From: Tubulanus polymorphus
Taxonomy: Eukaryota; Nemertea; Palaeonemertea; Tubulaniformes; Tubulanidae
Assembly (NCBI RefSeq): GCF_964204645.1
Contig: NC_134036.1
Location: 868,001 to 932,000 of the forward strand
DNA: 64,000 nucleotides
Direction: 5' to 3'
In this document: piece after piece, positions 1-14,590 of the stretch
How positions within the stretch are numbered: the first letter of the stretch is position 1
How the letters are laid out: every line of letters begins with the position of its first letter
Position numbers and translations under genes: made by a program
Notes under the pieces: generated by a model
What the model saw: only the letters and a program-made list of their open reading frames with translations
Told to the model about the DNA's origin: nothing
Database searches by the model: none

Positions 1-237
1 AATAAATGTAAAATTCCATAATTGTCTATAGAAAAGCTTATTTAAAATACTAGAAATATTTCAGGATGTTCCTTCCACCTTCAGTCGAAAATGTTGATAA
101 AATATTTCAATCATTTTTGATAAACTTTTTTGTCGTTCAATAGTTGTGGGTTTTTACATTTTTTGTTTCTTCATGGATATTGTGATTTTGATGATTCATA
201 ATTTGGAGCATGAGGCAGAGAATGAAGACATTGTATA

Positions 238-473
238 CAGGGTCCGATTTAAGCACTTGTCCGATTTGCCGGGGCAAGTATATTCCCATCAGGGCAAGTA
301 GGTAATCATTATCACTCGTCCACTATGGGCTGGCGCAATTATATGTCGCAAAGCTTTTTTCTGACCCGATACAACAGTTGATTGCCACCAATGGACTGCC
401 TACGTGGGGCAAGCAAAATTTCCGATTGCTTGTCCCACAGGCAAGTGGTTCTTATTCCTTAGTTAAAACCCTG
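238..473. mobile_element. Small non-autonomous element with CAGGG ends (copy 1)
   Basis: The element begins CAGGGTCCGATTTAAG and ends with an imperfect reverse complement (CTTAGTTAAAACCCTG). It is flanked by TATA on both sides. A related copy lies at 40047-40267, where the ends are perfect and the insertion site can be reconstructed. There is no coding capacity. The CAG-type end resembles hAT-like elements, but the class is inferred only. Confidence 0.65.
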
Positions 474-914
474 TATAACTTACTGAAGAATGGTCATCAG
501 GGCGTCCGGTCGCGTGGGCAAACAACGCTTTAATCAATCTGTAATAAATAAACGGATAAAGCTATTTAACTTCAATATAATGCAGACCAGTCAAAAAGTT
601 TCCGAGAATTTACATTCGCGTCAAGTCAAAGACAAATTAGCTGAAAGGTTTTTAGGTTGACCAGATAAATACAGTGGTTAGACAACATATTTAATTGTCA
701 GTGACTGATTGGTCCACTTTAACTTCTTGTGGAAATAGGTAACTTGAATATCTGTAAGGATTGAATATCTCCATAGATGTTCAAAGTATCACCCCTAGGG
801 GTAAATCCTCAACCTGGCTGACAACCACCACACAATAACAATGAACTATTTTTCTGGATTAAATGCTACGTATTTATAGGAATTTAGGATTCTTTTTTGT
901 TTCTGTCGCGCTCA

Positions 915-3596
<2,682 letters not shown>

Positions 3597-3752
3597 CGGA
3601 GGGCTCAAAAACTAAATGACAACATTTAATTAACGAAAACAAAAGACTTAATTAAATCAGCCCGCTCGATTTTAGAATACTGTATCGTGGCGCCACTACG
3701 CAATAAACTCGAATTGAAATGAATCGAGGTCGAAGTGGAGCTATCATTCAAG
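3597..3752. promoter_or_regulatory. Probable shared promoter of a head-to-head gene pair
   Basis: About 150 bases separate the proposed start codon of the AAA ATPase gene (minus, 3596) from the first transcribed ATG element of the FBXL17-like gene (plus, 3753). There is no TATA box in a sensible place. The right end holds a CAAGATGGCGGC motif. Divergent pairs with so short a spacer usually share one bidirectional promoter; that is an inference from spacing. Confidence 0.5.
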
Positions 3753-3779
3753 ATGGCGGCGCCCATGGATTTTTATTAA
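3749..3779 (+). promoter_or_regulatory. TISU/YY1-type element with an 8-codon upstream ORF
   Basis: CAAGATGGCGGC at 3749-3760 is a perfect match to the TISU consensus (SAASATGGCGGC), a combined initiator and start-codon context for very short 5' leaders that also binds YY1. The ATG at 3753 opens only eight codons before TAA at 3777-3779. The main F-box ORF starts at 4003, so this is either an upstream ORF or is removed by a leader intron (a donor-like GTATTT lies near 3795 and an acceptor-like GACAG just before 3988). Confidence 0.55.
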
Positions 3780-4002
3780 AAATTCGCCGATCGAGGTATT
3801 TATATGTTCACTGATATTGTCACTCATTTATTTCAGGTTCTGTATGGGGTAGGGAAAGGGGTGCGGCATATTTGCCCTCTTTAAAACTGGCTAGCAAAGA
3901 AGAAAAGACTCAAATAACGGGATGCTTCTCCAGCCCGGCAGGTGCCTCGCAGCAGCGCTTCATGATTTCAAGTTTTATTTTTGACAGGTTTTTGTTAACG
4001 AA

Positions 4003-7000
4003 ATGGATTCCCCTCCAGCAAAACGTAGAAAACCTGACAACGCCGCAAACAATGAAGGGACGTCCTCAAATTCAAATGCCGCTGTTGCCATAGTGGCAGC
4101 TGAACAATCCGATGTGATATCGAATGTTTCTCCGAGTGACGATAAAAATTCTAATAATTGCGCGGAGTTGCTGCATGTTGAAAAAAACTCGATTCGTCAA
4201 CAATCGAAAAATGGGGAGTGCAGCCACAATTCTGTTCAACGCGACAACGATTCATCGAAAGAATCAGAATCGGAATCAACGACCAACAACAGCAGCAGCG
4301 AGGAGGATGAATCTACAAACTCAACGAGTTCCGATTCTGATTCGTCGGACGACAGCGATTCAAACTCATCGAGCGTTACCGACGGCGACGATGAATTCCC
4401 CGTTTTGACGAACCGTTACGAGATGACCGATCTCGACACGGCGATGTACGAACTGACGGAGAAATCGGTAACCGCCGAGAACCTGGCGCGATCGCTGACG
4501 CTCGGCCATCGCCAAAGCGGTAAAAATACTTTTCATCGAAAACGCCGCAGAAAACGACCGACGAAAATTACAAAGTCCGTTTCCGTAGAGACGGCTACGG
4601 ACAATGATATTAATATTAACGATTTACCGAGTTTTATATTAGTGAAGATTTTCGGTTTGTTGCCGTTGCACACGTTACTGTTACGAGTCGCTGTTATCTG
4701 TCGCGCGTGGTACGCATTGACGACCGATTCGTCGCTGTGGCGCCATCTGGATTTAAAAGGTCAGTTACGCGCTAGCGACGAGGTATTGTTGCGTTTAACG
4801 CGGTACAGTCAGAAGGTCGTTTCCGTGGATATCTCCAGCGTTCAATGGATCACGTCTAAAGGTCTGACGCGCATGTTACAACATTGTAAATATCTGGAAG
4901 TTCTCAAGATCAACTGGTAAATATCAAATCATGAAGAAATGTTTTAGCGACTTTTTTAGAATTATAAATCTGTAACCTGGAACCTGTTAATGTCCGTTCA
5001 AAATGAAGAAAAGATCTCCATGGTCCGGTTCCACAGTCGTGAGTTAGAGTTGACATTGAACACAGGACCCAGTTCCACAGACGTGAGTTAGAGTTAACTC
5101 TGAGTTAAAATCAATTCATTTTCAATTAGTTAACTCTTAGTCCAATCTTGACTCACAACTGTGGAACTGGATCCATGAAATTGTCCATGCAAACTGCAAA
5201 ACTGCATGGGTTGTTTGTAGTTCGGTTGCAATTAGGAATTTCTCAGTGAACTGCTGACTTGGCTTCATTGCTAAGACCTCATGAATCAACATCACAAATT
5301 CATTGTGTTTTATTTGTTTTCTGTAGGCCCAGTAGTATCATCGGTGATGAATCTTTGGGTAAAATCGGCGAACTATGTTCAAATCTACGACACCTGTCGC
5401 TGTCCAGCGCTTACATGCTGTCTGACGATAGCGTGAAAAAGGTAATTATCACAGAAACTTCACAGCGCTTTCAAAGGAGGGTGTATTCAATCACACCAGT
5501 CTTTTAGGGGGATTTATGGAGGTAGATATCTTTCCAAGGAGGAACTATGTAAATGTTATTTCATCAATTTGATTATGTCAAAGAGTGGAGATAGCCATAT
5601 GTTTTAAGAGTCTATGATGATAATAATGATGATGATATGATAATAATAATGTGTCTTATAGCACTAAACCCAGTGAAGCTGCTCAGAATGATAGTCGAAT
5701 GAAACACTCTAATCCGTGTATATTGTAGATTAATTAAAGAAGTCCCACAATTCGAATTTTAAATGATATGATTTATTGAACGAAACCACAACCTGATGAT
5801 GGCTGTTAGTCAACAATTTTTAATAAATCATTTCACATAAAATTCGAATTGTGCGACTTCTTCAATTAACAGCTGCTTTGCATTTTTCGGTATTATTACC
5901 CCAACCATTTAATACTCTAACATGTATCCCTGGGAATTGAAGACCACATTCATCAGTGATGTCATGTTGGTGATTTATAGAGGCTCCTGTCAATCTTATC
6001 TTGACGGATATCAGCCATTTTCAGTAAGGGTATTTATAAGGAATGATGTTTATACCGTATTTGTAGATCGCTCGTGGATGTCCGCAGTTGACACATCTTG
6101 CTATCGGTCACTGTCAACTTGTTTCCGACGAGGGAATCATAGCAATCGCTGAAAACTGTCCGAATCTTCAATTCCTACTTCTCGATAAATGCGTCAGGGT
6201 CAGTAACCGCGACGACGATCATTATTTGAATAAATTGCCACCGGCTTCGATTGTTGTAATTTTTGATTATTTTGTTTCTACAGATCAGTGAAGATAGTAT
6301 CGAATCTCTGGCGGCCGGTTGTTTAGATCTGACAACGTTGAGTTTGACGGGCTGTCGCAAAATGAGATCCGGACTTCATATCAAAAAGGTAAGACTGTGT
6401 GGAATACAGACGACACTCCATCGACCCCTGCCCTGTCCGTCGACCCCTGCCCTATCCATCGACCCCTGCCCTGTCCGTCTGCCCATGCCTTCTGAGTCTA
6501 CGAATACATTAGCTTGAGTTGTCTGGTGAAATTCTACCTCAGTTTCACTAGAGTCTTAAGCTTGAGAATCTGTTGAATTTGAATTGGTTTCCTCATTCAA
6601 AAAGCCTTTGGTAAAAGTTCTGAATTCTTGCTCACTGTACTATATCTCTCTGAGGGCCCTTTTAGGTAGCCAGGTTTTAACCAAGATCAGATCATCGCAT
6701 GTTTTGCGTGTTCCTGGTTCCGCAAGCATATTTTGTATCAACAGATTGTTCAATTTTTGGTTCAACTTTGTCGGAAACTGAAATTGGGGTTATATATAAT
6801 CCTCGCTGAGTAGAATCCACTAATTGTTAGTTTTGTTTTGTTAATAGTTGAAGAAGTTATGGTCGTTGGATATATCACAGATCAGCGATTTCGACGTGAT
6901 ATCTCTACGAGAAATCGTCAGTTCGTGCGAGAATCTGCAACGTTTAAACATGTCGCTAGTTCGAACCGTAACCGACGACGACATCAAATACATCGCGAAA

Positions 7001-7924
7001 AAACTCAACAATCTGCAGTATCTCCACCTGGTGGGCTGTAAACTAACTGATAGAGGTAAGTTATCCTGTTCTAGTAAAACAGTCTGTGCTGCACTAGCTA
7101 TTCCGCTAGATGGCGTTAGTGTCCTTATGTATACTAGCGACACCTGGTGGATCATCTCTTGCCCCTACTTCAATCCTCTATCGCCACAGTAATTGATGTC
7201 CTACTGCACGCTAGCGACACCTGGTGGATCATCACTTGCCCCTAGTAAAATCCTCTATCGCCACAGTAATTGATGTCCTACTGCACGCTAGCGACACCTG
7301 GTGGATCCTAATTTGGCCCAAGTGCAATCCTCTATCGCCGCAGTAATTGATGTCCTACTGCACGCCAGCGACACCTGGTGGATCCTAATTTGGCCCAAGT
7401 GCAATCCTCTATCGCCGCAGTAATTGATGTCCTACTGCACGCTAGCGACACCTGGTGGATCATCACTTGCCCCTAGTGAAATCCTCTATTGCCACAGTAA
7501 TTGATGTCCTACTGCACACTAGCGACACCTGGTGGAGTCCTTGATTGCCGAAGTAAACCGCAGAGTCCTAATCGAGAACTAAAATGATGAATCTTTTGTA
7601 TTCTGGTAATTTTTTGTCGATTCGGGAAGAAACGTTGTTTTTCTGTTTGTTTCAACAGCGATGCATCATCTCGGGAATCTCGGGACAAATCGTACGCTCG
7701 TTCACCTGGACGTCGGTTGGTGCGAGGGCGTTAGCGACGAGGGCGTCTGCTACGTCGTCGAGCGTTGTCGCGCGTTACGCTATCTCGGCCTCATACGATG
7801 CGACTTGGTTACTATGGTTACACTACGCGAGTTGATGATGCGCTACCCGAACGTGCAGTTCTCGAATTTTCACCTGGATTGCGAACGGTTGCTATGGGAA
7901 TATCGTTTAACGGAGAACGCGTGA
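4003..7924 (+). CDS. FBXL17: FBXL17-like F-box and leucine-rich-repeat protein
   Basis: Six coding exons: 4003-4916, 5327-5441, 6067-6198, 6284-6388, 6848-7055 and 7659-7924; total 1740 bases, 579 residues. Residues 1-200 are low-complexity, rich in Ser, Asp, Glu and Asn, with a basic patch RKRRRKRPTK. An F-box follows at about 206-250 (DLPSFILVKIFGLLPLHTLL, then WYALTTDSSLWRHLDL). The remainder is a run of AMN1-type leucine-rich repeats. The last exon (VHLDVGWCEGVSDEG, YLGLIRCDLV) and the fifth (LDISQISDFDV) correspond to the C-terminal repeats of vertebrate FBXL17, which sets it apart from FBXL2/20. By family it is the substrate receptor of an SCF ubiquitin ligase that removes aberrant BTB-domain dimers. 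An AATAAA at 8049-8054 is a likely poly(A) signal. RAB8 follows 450 bases downstream on the same strand. Confidence 0.9.
5065..5174. mobile_element. Foldback element, CCCAGTTCCACAG family
   Basis: The first half begins GGACCCAGTTCCACAGACG and the second half ends CTGTGGAACTGGATCC, so the two ends are inverted repeats. A partial extra left end lies just upstream at 5020-5060. Related copies are at about 10910, 26598, 27895, 31774, 35091 and 41125. Intronic, in the FBXL17-like gene. Confidence 0.8.
5730..5869. mobile_element. Palindromic foldback element with shared core
   Basis: Arms of about 30 bases (TTAATTAAAGAAGTCCCACA at the left, reverse complement at the right) enclose a core containing GAAACCACAAC ... 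GATGGCTGTTAGTCAAC. The same core order is seen in foldbacks at 29369-29513 and 33410-33637, whose arms differ. Intronic in the FBXL17-like gene. Confidence 0.75.
7135..7545. repeat. 77-bp tandem repeat, about 5-6 copies
   Basis: The phrase TAGCGACACCTGGTGGATC recurs at 7135, 7212, 7289, 7366 and onward with a period of 77 bases. It lies in the last intron of the FBXL17-like gene, between the exons ending at 7055 and starting at 7659. Non-coding. Confidence 0.9.
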
Positions 7925-8325
7925 GTTCCGATTGTTGCGACCGGTGCTGTCTCGTAGGAACGTTTAGAATGATTTTAGTTTGTGAAGATTTTGTTGAGAG
8001 TTTAAACTGAAAAGTAAAAGTTCGAAACTTGAAAGAAAAAAAATCGAAAATAAAATTTTGAGAGGTAAAAACTATTTTTGTTTTAGAAAATTCAAGACGA
8101 ATTCTTTATTTTATTTTGAAAATTCAAGACGAATTATTCATGTTATTTTGAATTATTTCACTCGGTTTGGTTTTTATTCATGTGATGAGAATTTCTAAAG
8201 TTAATTTCGCGTTAGTTATTTAATCCCGCAGCGTAATTAAATTAATAACTATCAACCGTACAGTGGCGCCCTTGCTGCGTAAGCGGCGGCTCCACACGGG
8301 GATTTCTTTGGGAATTCCTATCGAA

Positions 8326-8333
8326 TGACGTCA
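8326..8333 (+). promoter_or_regulatory. Perfect CRE palindrome upstream of RAB8
   Basis: TGACGTCA lies 38 bases upstream of the RAB8 start codon, in a GC-richer patch (8260-8320) that looks like the promoter or 5' leader. CREB/ATF factors bind this sequence. Use in this gene is inferred from position. Confidence 0.5.
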
Positions 8334-8370
8334 ATGAGGGTGTTTCCTAGATGTGTAATTCGTCAAAATA

Positions 8371-11325
8371 ATGGCCAAAACCTACGATTATTTATTCAAA
8401 TTGTTGCTGATCGGAGATTCTGGAGTTGGTAAAACTTGCGTGCTGTTCAGATTCAGCGAAGATGCCTTCAATTCGACTTTTATATCCACTATAGGTGAGT
8501 TATTCGCCGCGAAATCCAAGTTTGAAATTCCGAGATTTTGGACGGTCCCGATCTGAACTTTCCTAAGTAAAAAAAAAATTAAAATGTTTAAGAAACATTT
8601 TTAAAGGCCTACCCGAAAGATGAGATTAATATGAGGTCATAGCAATTTGCAGAAATAACGCCAGCCAAGCTTTTCAAAAGTAATGAGGGAATTTGACATG
8701 AGTGACTTTACAATGGCCGTATATGTCGGAATGGGACCAACAAGCCATCCACAACGAGTCTAGTAGAAAATGAACAAAATTCCCAAATTTTCAGTTGCTA
8801 ACTTAATCAGGCCCTCAATAAAACAGATTCAGAGGTATCTGCTGTTGGATTTAGCATTGTTTAGGCTGCACTCGACTCTAAGCTCTGCCTAACTTACCCC
8901 TCCCTGCCTCTATTTAGACTTCACGTTTTACTGACACAGTCCAACTGTAGTTACGTTCAAGAATTCCCAGTGATCTGATAAATTGAAAGATTACATCACG
9001 TTTATAATTTGACAAGAAAAGCTTGCCATCCGGCCAGACTGGGCAGTCTTAGAGAAAATGAACCGAATTCCCAAGTTTAAAGTTGCTTAATCAGGCCTTC
9101 AATAAAACAATGATAATAAAACAGATTCAGAGGTAGCTGCATTTGGATTTAGTATTCTTTAGGCTTCACTCGACTCTAAGCTCTGCCTAACTTACCCCTC
9201 CCTGCCTTTATTTGGCCTTCTGATTTTGCCGACAGCCCAATTTCCACCAATCTGATGAATTGAAATATTACTTCATGTTTATATTTATTGCTGGAGAATT
9301 TGAGAATTGATGGCAACAATTAATATTCTCCAAATTTTACCTGGTGATCGAAATCTTGATTCTTTGTTCAATTTTTTCACGGTCAGTCGCATTTCTTTTC
9401 CAGGAATTGATTTCAAAATCAGGACGATTGAATTGGATGGAAAAAAAATTAAACTACAAATATGGTGAGTATGGGATTGATGTTTGTAGACTTGGGAATA
9501 AATTGGGAACCAGTGCTCTGTGTTTGAGTAATAGAAAATTAAGTGGAATTTTAGTTGTATCAAAATAATTCTGAGATCTTTTTGTTCGAGTTCTAAGTCA
9601 TTATTTCAACTTTTAATTATTCGAGTTTGAAGAATGGAAAAGAGTTAAGTGAGTCTGAAATGAAATTAAAGTTATGATTTCATTAAAGTTATGATTGTTA
9701 TTTTGCTGAATATTTGCAGGGATACGGCTGGCCAGGAGAGATTCAGGACTATTACTACTGCCTATTATCGTGGTGCTATGGTAAGTATTTCGGGGACTCG
9801 TGTTTCGTAATCTCACCGAGACTGATTTTCTAAACGCTCGACCGTTCTCTATTTCAGGGTATTATGTTAGTTTACGATATCACGAATCAGAAATCGTTCG
9901 ATAATATCCGAAATTGGATCCGCAATATCGAAGAGGTGAGTTGAGAATGAGACAGATAGATAGAGAGATTACAGCTGTACGGATTGTGAAAACGATAATA
10001 TTTCTATTTTGTAGCATGCGTCTGCTGATGTTGAGAAAATGATTTTAGGCAATAAATGTGACATGAACGACAGACGTCAAGTGACGAAAGAACGAGGAGA
10101 ACAGGTAATTAATGAATTAGAGGGTAGAGTGTTTAGCTTGGTTCTTGTTCCTAGCTAGGAAAGTCAGGGAATTCTGATTTTTCATTTGGTGACTTATTGT
10201 TGCTGGTGATGAGTGGAACAAGGAACCTCTTGATAAGAAACAGCCCTCACTGAGGATATCTCATTTAATCAGGGTATTTGAATGTTTTGGTGTCTTGTTC
10301 TCACTGGTGATGAGTCCCACAAGGAACCTCTTGATAACAAACAGCCCTCAATGATATCTTATAATTTAATCAGGGAATTTGAATGTTTTGGTGTCTTGTT
10401 GTTCTTGCTGGTGACGAGAGGCACAAGGAAACTCTTGATAACAAACAGCCCTCGCTGAGAATGATCGAGGGTCTGGGAAAATCCAGAAAATATCAGTGAA
10501 TTTTGGATTCCCAGATCCGTAAGAACCCTACAGTTGTTGAGAAAGGTTCAGCTATATTTTCACTCATATGTAACTGATAAAGTGTTATTTGTGTTTTTCA
10601 GTTGGCAATCGAATATGGAAATAAATTCATGGAAACCAGTGCTAAAACAAGTATTAACGTTGAAGAGTCATTTTTCAGTCTCGCGCGCGACATTAAAACT
10701 AAAATGGATCGAAAACTGGTAAGCGGTTCACAACTCCTGCCCTTTCGCATCATCAACTCCTGCTCTACGGTTAACAATGCCGACTTTATCGTGCAATCGA
10801 GTTTGAATTTGATTTACGACTCGTCGATGCTTTAAAGCCTCGTCAATCAACTCCAGCAGAGTTGAATTTGAATGATCAGTTTAATTGATATTGATTTACT
10901 AGAGATCTAGACCCAGTTCCACAGTTCTGAGTTAAGATTTGACCCAGAGTTAACTGAGACCCTAGTTGCCCAGTTGTGATGGTAAACTTATGACATAAAA
11001 ATTAATTAAGAATGGAACTAGAATTGAACTCTTCCGTTGAAATTCCTAAGTCCAGTTTCACTAAACAGATTCAATTTTATTCGATATATTTTAAACCTCT
11101 TTTATCGTTTTCTACGCTGCGTTTGAAGAAGGTAACGGTCTTTCTATCGTCGAAAAGTTCATCTCAAAACTTTTTCTCGAGAAATTCTTTGTGAAAATTC
11201 TGATTTGCAAATTTTCTTCTTTCCAGGAGGCGACGAATCCTCCCCCGAAAGGCGGATACCAGCTAAAAAAACAGGATACGCATCACAACAAGAAATCCAG
11301 CATCTGGAAGTGTCGACTGCTATGA
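8371..11325 (+). CDS. RAB8: RAB8 small GTPase
   Basis: Seven exons: 8371-8494, 9404-9464, 9720-9780, 9858-9935, 10015-10104, 10602-10718 and 11227-11325; 630 bases, 209 residues. All GTP-binding motifs are intact: GDSGVGKT (P-loop), DTAGQE (switch II), NKCD and ETSAK. The N-terminal 110 residues are nearly identical to vertebrate RAB8, including the effector region [16 protein letters not shown]. The C-terminus WKCRLL is a CaaL-type prenylation signal as in RAB8A, not the double-Cys end of the sister RAB10. It recruits exocyst and myosin V effectors for post-Golgi traffic to the plasma membrane and primary cilium. Codons and splice sites are regular and nothing is broken. A likely poly(A) signal AATAAA is at 11604-11609. 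Introns 1 and 5 hold tandem duplications. Confidence 0.98.
8760..9250. repeat. Tandem duplication in RAB8 intron 1
   Basis: A block of about 200 bases containing CAGATTCAGAGGTA and CACTCGACTCTAAGCTCTGC appears at about 8760-8960 and again at about 9055-9250 in the same orientation, roughly 90% alike by eye. Non-coding. Confidence 0.85.
10150..10470. repeat. Tandem repeat (about 110 bp, 3 copies) in RAB8 intron 5
   Basis: The phrase CTGGTGATGAGTG...ACAAGGAACCTCTTGATAA followed by AACAGCCCTC recurs three times. The same sequence in opposite orientation is at about 31245-31440 in an aconitase intron (GAGGTTCCTTGTGCCACTCA), so this repeat is dispersed as well as tandem. Confidence 0.8.
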
Positions 11326-11329
11326 TCGG

Positions 11330-13370
11330 TCATCGGCGACGATCTTCTACGCTGTTGTTATCTCGTTTCTGATTGGTGCAAATTTTCTAATCGGAAATAT
11401 TTCATGAATATCGTTATAGAAGTTTAAAGAAAAAAATGTTAATCAATTTCGAAGGGAATTCAGTTCGGGTTGCCGGAGATATCGGACGAGTCAATACGAT
11501 AAAAATAAGAGATTAGAATTTATTTCAACTCCTTTTTCGTAACAACGTAACAAATAACAAGCAGAGTTAGTTTTATCCCCGCTCCCCACAACTAGAATTT
11601 AGAAATAAAGTAGAGACCCATTTCTCGGTCAACTCCTCAGTGGGGAACTGCTTTGAAAAACGTTCAATTTGCTTGATTCTCAACTCTTTTTGAAAATGGC
11701 TGATGCTTTAGTTCAAAATTGATCATCATCCATAAATCGGTTGATGAAAATAAGATCTAGAATCAAACATAGTGGTCTTATCTCTATTACTGAATTCTAG
11801 TTAGCACCGGGGGGGGGGGGGCAGATAGAGGGGGTAACTGTAAGTGCATCTCCACTGGGCTTTCAAACCAAAGACTCTTCATAAACAATCATCAAAATTA
11901 CTTAATTCATAAAAACCAGGACTATGCATGAAAAGGGTAAACTATTAAATCAATTTCTAATGAGCTGGATTGGTTTTGAGAAGTTGAATTATTTTGGTTA
12001 GACCTTTTCCGTAAACTGGGCCAGTGACGAGATGCGGGCCCACTGTGAGCTCTCGTCAAATTTACAAATATTGATTAACTGAATTTCTGCGAATAAATCG
12101 GTTAAAATGTCATAACAAATGTAAATAAGGATCGAATATGGAATAAGTTTGTTTAGATATTGAATGCATTTTAGACTATCGAAAGTATATTTACACAGAA
12201 ATAAATTACGCGAAAAATAATTACTCACAAACATTAGATATTGATAATTATAATACGTATGAAAATATTACTAGTGAAAGTTATAAGCATGACAAACCTA
12301 TCACCCCTTGTGTTATAGATAAACTGTCCCGCTTTCTTCTCCCACCGCTATTTTAGGATTAGTTCATTGTTTGCTGAATAAGGGAGGGGTAAATTTTGTA
12401 CAGCACACTATTTGGTGGTTGAATGATTATTTTCACTGTCTGGACCGCAGCAGCAGCAGCAGGCTAATCGTTATATACATCCAGTTGTATTAATTCTGGC
12501 CAGTGGCGCTAATTCTTGTTAGTGCCTTAACAAATTGTCCACCAAAATAAGACAATGGAGCAATCAGTTTCAGGTCAAACTCGCGTAGGTCGTCAGACTA
12601 CTGAAGTCATCTATTTGAGTCCCACTTTGTATTTCTAATTCGATTAACTAAATTTAAGTTGTCATTCGGATAAAAGTCGTCAAATTACTGAATGCATCTC
12701 TAATTTTGAGTCCCAATTTTTGCATTTCCAATTCAATTGACCAAGTAAAAGTCATCATTTGGATAAGTTATTAAAATAATGATCGAAATGAGTTTCACTC
12801 TGTAACTGATCGTTCTGAAGAGCCATTTGAAGTTCGCTGTAATGAGATTCATCTTAAGTATTTTAACTCTCAGGTCTTGATAACATTGTGAAATCTAGCT
12901 TTTAACAATTTAACTCACTCAGACTCTATGAATTAAACAGAAATTAATAGAGTTTTTAATAAGTTGAGATATCGCGACTGAGATTTCAAAAATGAGTTGA
13001 TATTTCAAAATGAGTTGATATTTCAAAATGAGTTGATATTTCAAAATGATTTGATATCTCAATGATAATCAGACCGCGTCAGCCGCTGCCAGTGAAAACG
13101 ATACATTACCAATCACGCATGCGTATTTCATAACCTATAAATAGATGATTAAAAATTAGCCGCCTTGTGAAATTGAAATTTGTACAAATAAATTATGATA
13201 ATTATTATTATAGATATAACGATAGTTGTTTATTTTGTGGTGTATATTTATCCGGGGCTGCAGTTACACAAATGACTGTTTAGATTTAACCAATAGATCC
13301 ATAGAGGAAATCGTGGAAATCAAAACTGTATTCTATAAACTTGGGGCAGCAGCTGCTTAATGTTGTTTAG
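11330..13370. other. Gene-poor stretch after RAB8
   Basis: AT-rich with no convincing exon. It holds a run of 12 or more G near 11808-11821, a short CAG run near 12450, a degenerate repeat at about 12545-12790 (TTGAGTCCCA..., ATTCGGATAA...) that recurs reversed at 29540-29920, and a roughly 19-base repeat AAAATGAGTTGATATTTC at about 12985-13065. Part of it may be extended RAB8 3' UTR. Confidence 0.6.
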
Positions 13371-13377
13371 AGTTAAA

Positions 13378-13966
13378 ACAATGGTTAGGCCAAAAAAAAT
13401 TGATACCTTGTTTCTCCGCTCTGCTGAGCTTAAATGTTGACCCGGCCGGCCGCCTATCTACCCTGTACATTACTTTTTTTTAAATCGTGATCAATTTCAC
13501 CATAACAGACCCGGCCGCTATAGAAATGAATTGTTTATAAATTTTATCATATTTTACAAAAATAACCCGGCCGCTGCGGAGAAACAAGGTATCATTTTTG
13601 TTTAGCCTTAGTTGACGTAGTGACTATTAAAAGTTCATTGTTACTATGCTATTTATCCACCGGTCATCTTTAACCTTCAGCAACTGCAGCCCCTGTTGAT
13701 TCTGCTGAACAATCGAATAAAATATCGGTTTTAGGCTAAACAAAAATGATACCTTGTTTCTCCGCAGCGGCCGGGTCATTTTTGTAAAATATCATAAAAT
13801 TTGTAAACAGTTCATTTCTATAGCGGCCGGGCCGGATCTGTTATGGTAAAATTGATCACGATTTAAAAAAAAGTAATTTATAGGGTAGATAGGCGGCCGG
13901 CCGGGTCAACATTTAAGCTCAGCAGAGCGGAGAAACAAGGTATCAATTTTTTTTAGCCTTAGTTAA
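13378..13966. mobile_element. Composite inverted-repeat element
   Basis: Two copies of a roughly 230-bp element face each other (about 13378-13610 and 13733-13966). Each copy has its own terminal inverted repeats, GATACCTTGTTTCTCCGC and GCGGAGAAACAAGGTATC, so the whole is a nested palindrome. Inside each arm are CCCGGCCGGCCGCCTATCTACC and a poly-T/A stretch. The centre (13611-13732) holds a fragment of another foldback family (CCACCGGTCATCTTTAACC ... CAGCAACTGCAGCCCC). Diverged relatives are at 27247-27550 and 52721-52893. No coding capacity. Confidence 0.85.
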
Positions 13967-13981
13967 GTTAGTGGTAATGAG

Positions 13982-14266
13982 ATGAGATCGTTGCGAGTCA
14001 CTGCTCAGTCTCACGAGGAAACGCCCGCTGCTTGCATTTTCAAAAAGGTGCCCGCGCATTTCAACAAAAACATACTGCCCGTAAAAGCAGTCAGTCATGT
14101 GACGTGCCTGAATCATCCGTTTTGTAAAGCAGCATTTGAGGGAAAGTCACAGATGAAAATATTAGAATATGCGGGAGGCCTAGTACTATATCAGCCGCTA
14201 CCAAACGATTTCATTTTTGGAAACAATAATTTGATTTTGGACAGAGGCAGACGAATTCAGGTTTGA
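13982..14266 (+). CDS. Unrecognised 94-codon ORF (doubtful)
   Basis: An open frame starts with MRSLRVTAQSHEETPAACIF and ends at TGA 14266, just after the composite foldback element. I recognise no domain, signal peptide or splice context. It may be chance or the remnant of an exon; I would not call it a gene without transcript support. Confidence 0.15.
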   Translation: MRSLRVTAQSHEETPAACIFKKVPAHFNKNILPVKAVSHVTCLNHPFCKAAFEGKSQMKILEYAGGLVLYQPLPNDFIFGNNNLILDRGRRIQV

Positions 14267-14347
14267 CTTGTCGTCACGGCGTTGACCATTGTGACGTCAT
14301 GGTCGTTTGTCTGAATATCTGTGAACGTTAACCGGTTACGATCGGGC

Positions 14348-14590
14348 GGACCGGATGGCTTAGTCGGTCGGCGACTAGCGTGTCACCGCTGTGGCCCAGG
14401 TTCGAGTCTCGGAGGAGGCGGGTCAGGATGTGGCAAATGATCTCCGGTAAGCGGGCGAGTCGAGAGTACTGTCCTCCCTGGAATGAGGTTGCTAATGCGT
14501 GAGTCCTACAAAATATCTGGCGTGGGGTAAATTATTATTAATTCAGTCGTTTCTGGCTGAATTATTTATTTATCCCACAATGCCGGTCCA
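14348..14590 (+). mobile_element. tRNA-derived SINE
   Basis: An A-box-like TGGCTTAGTCGG (14356-14367) and a B-box GGTTCGAGTCT (14399-14409) are spaced as in a tRNA, but the acceptor stem does not pair and no CCA-type end is present. A non-tRNA body of about 170 bases follows. This is the usual SINE plan: an RNA polymerase III promoter head plus a body. Confidence 0.7.

Noticed and set aside
8371-11325. RAB10 or RAB13
   Set aside because: The C-terminus is CRLL, not the double-Cys of RAB10, and [16 protein letters not shown] is typical of RAB8.
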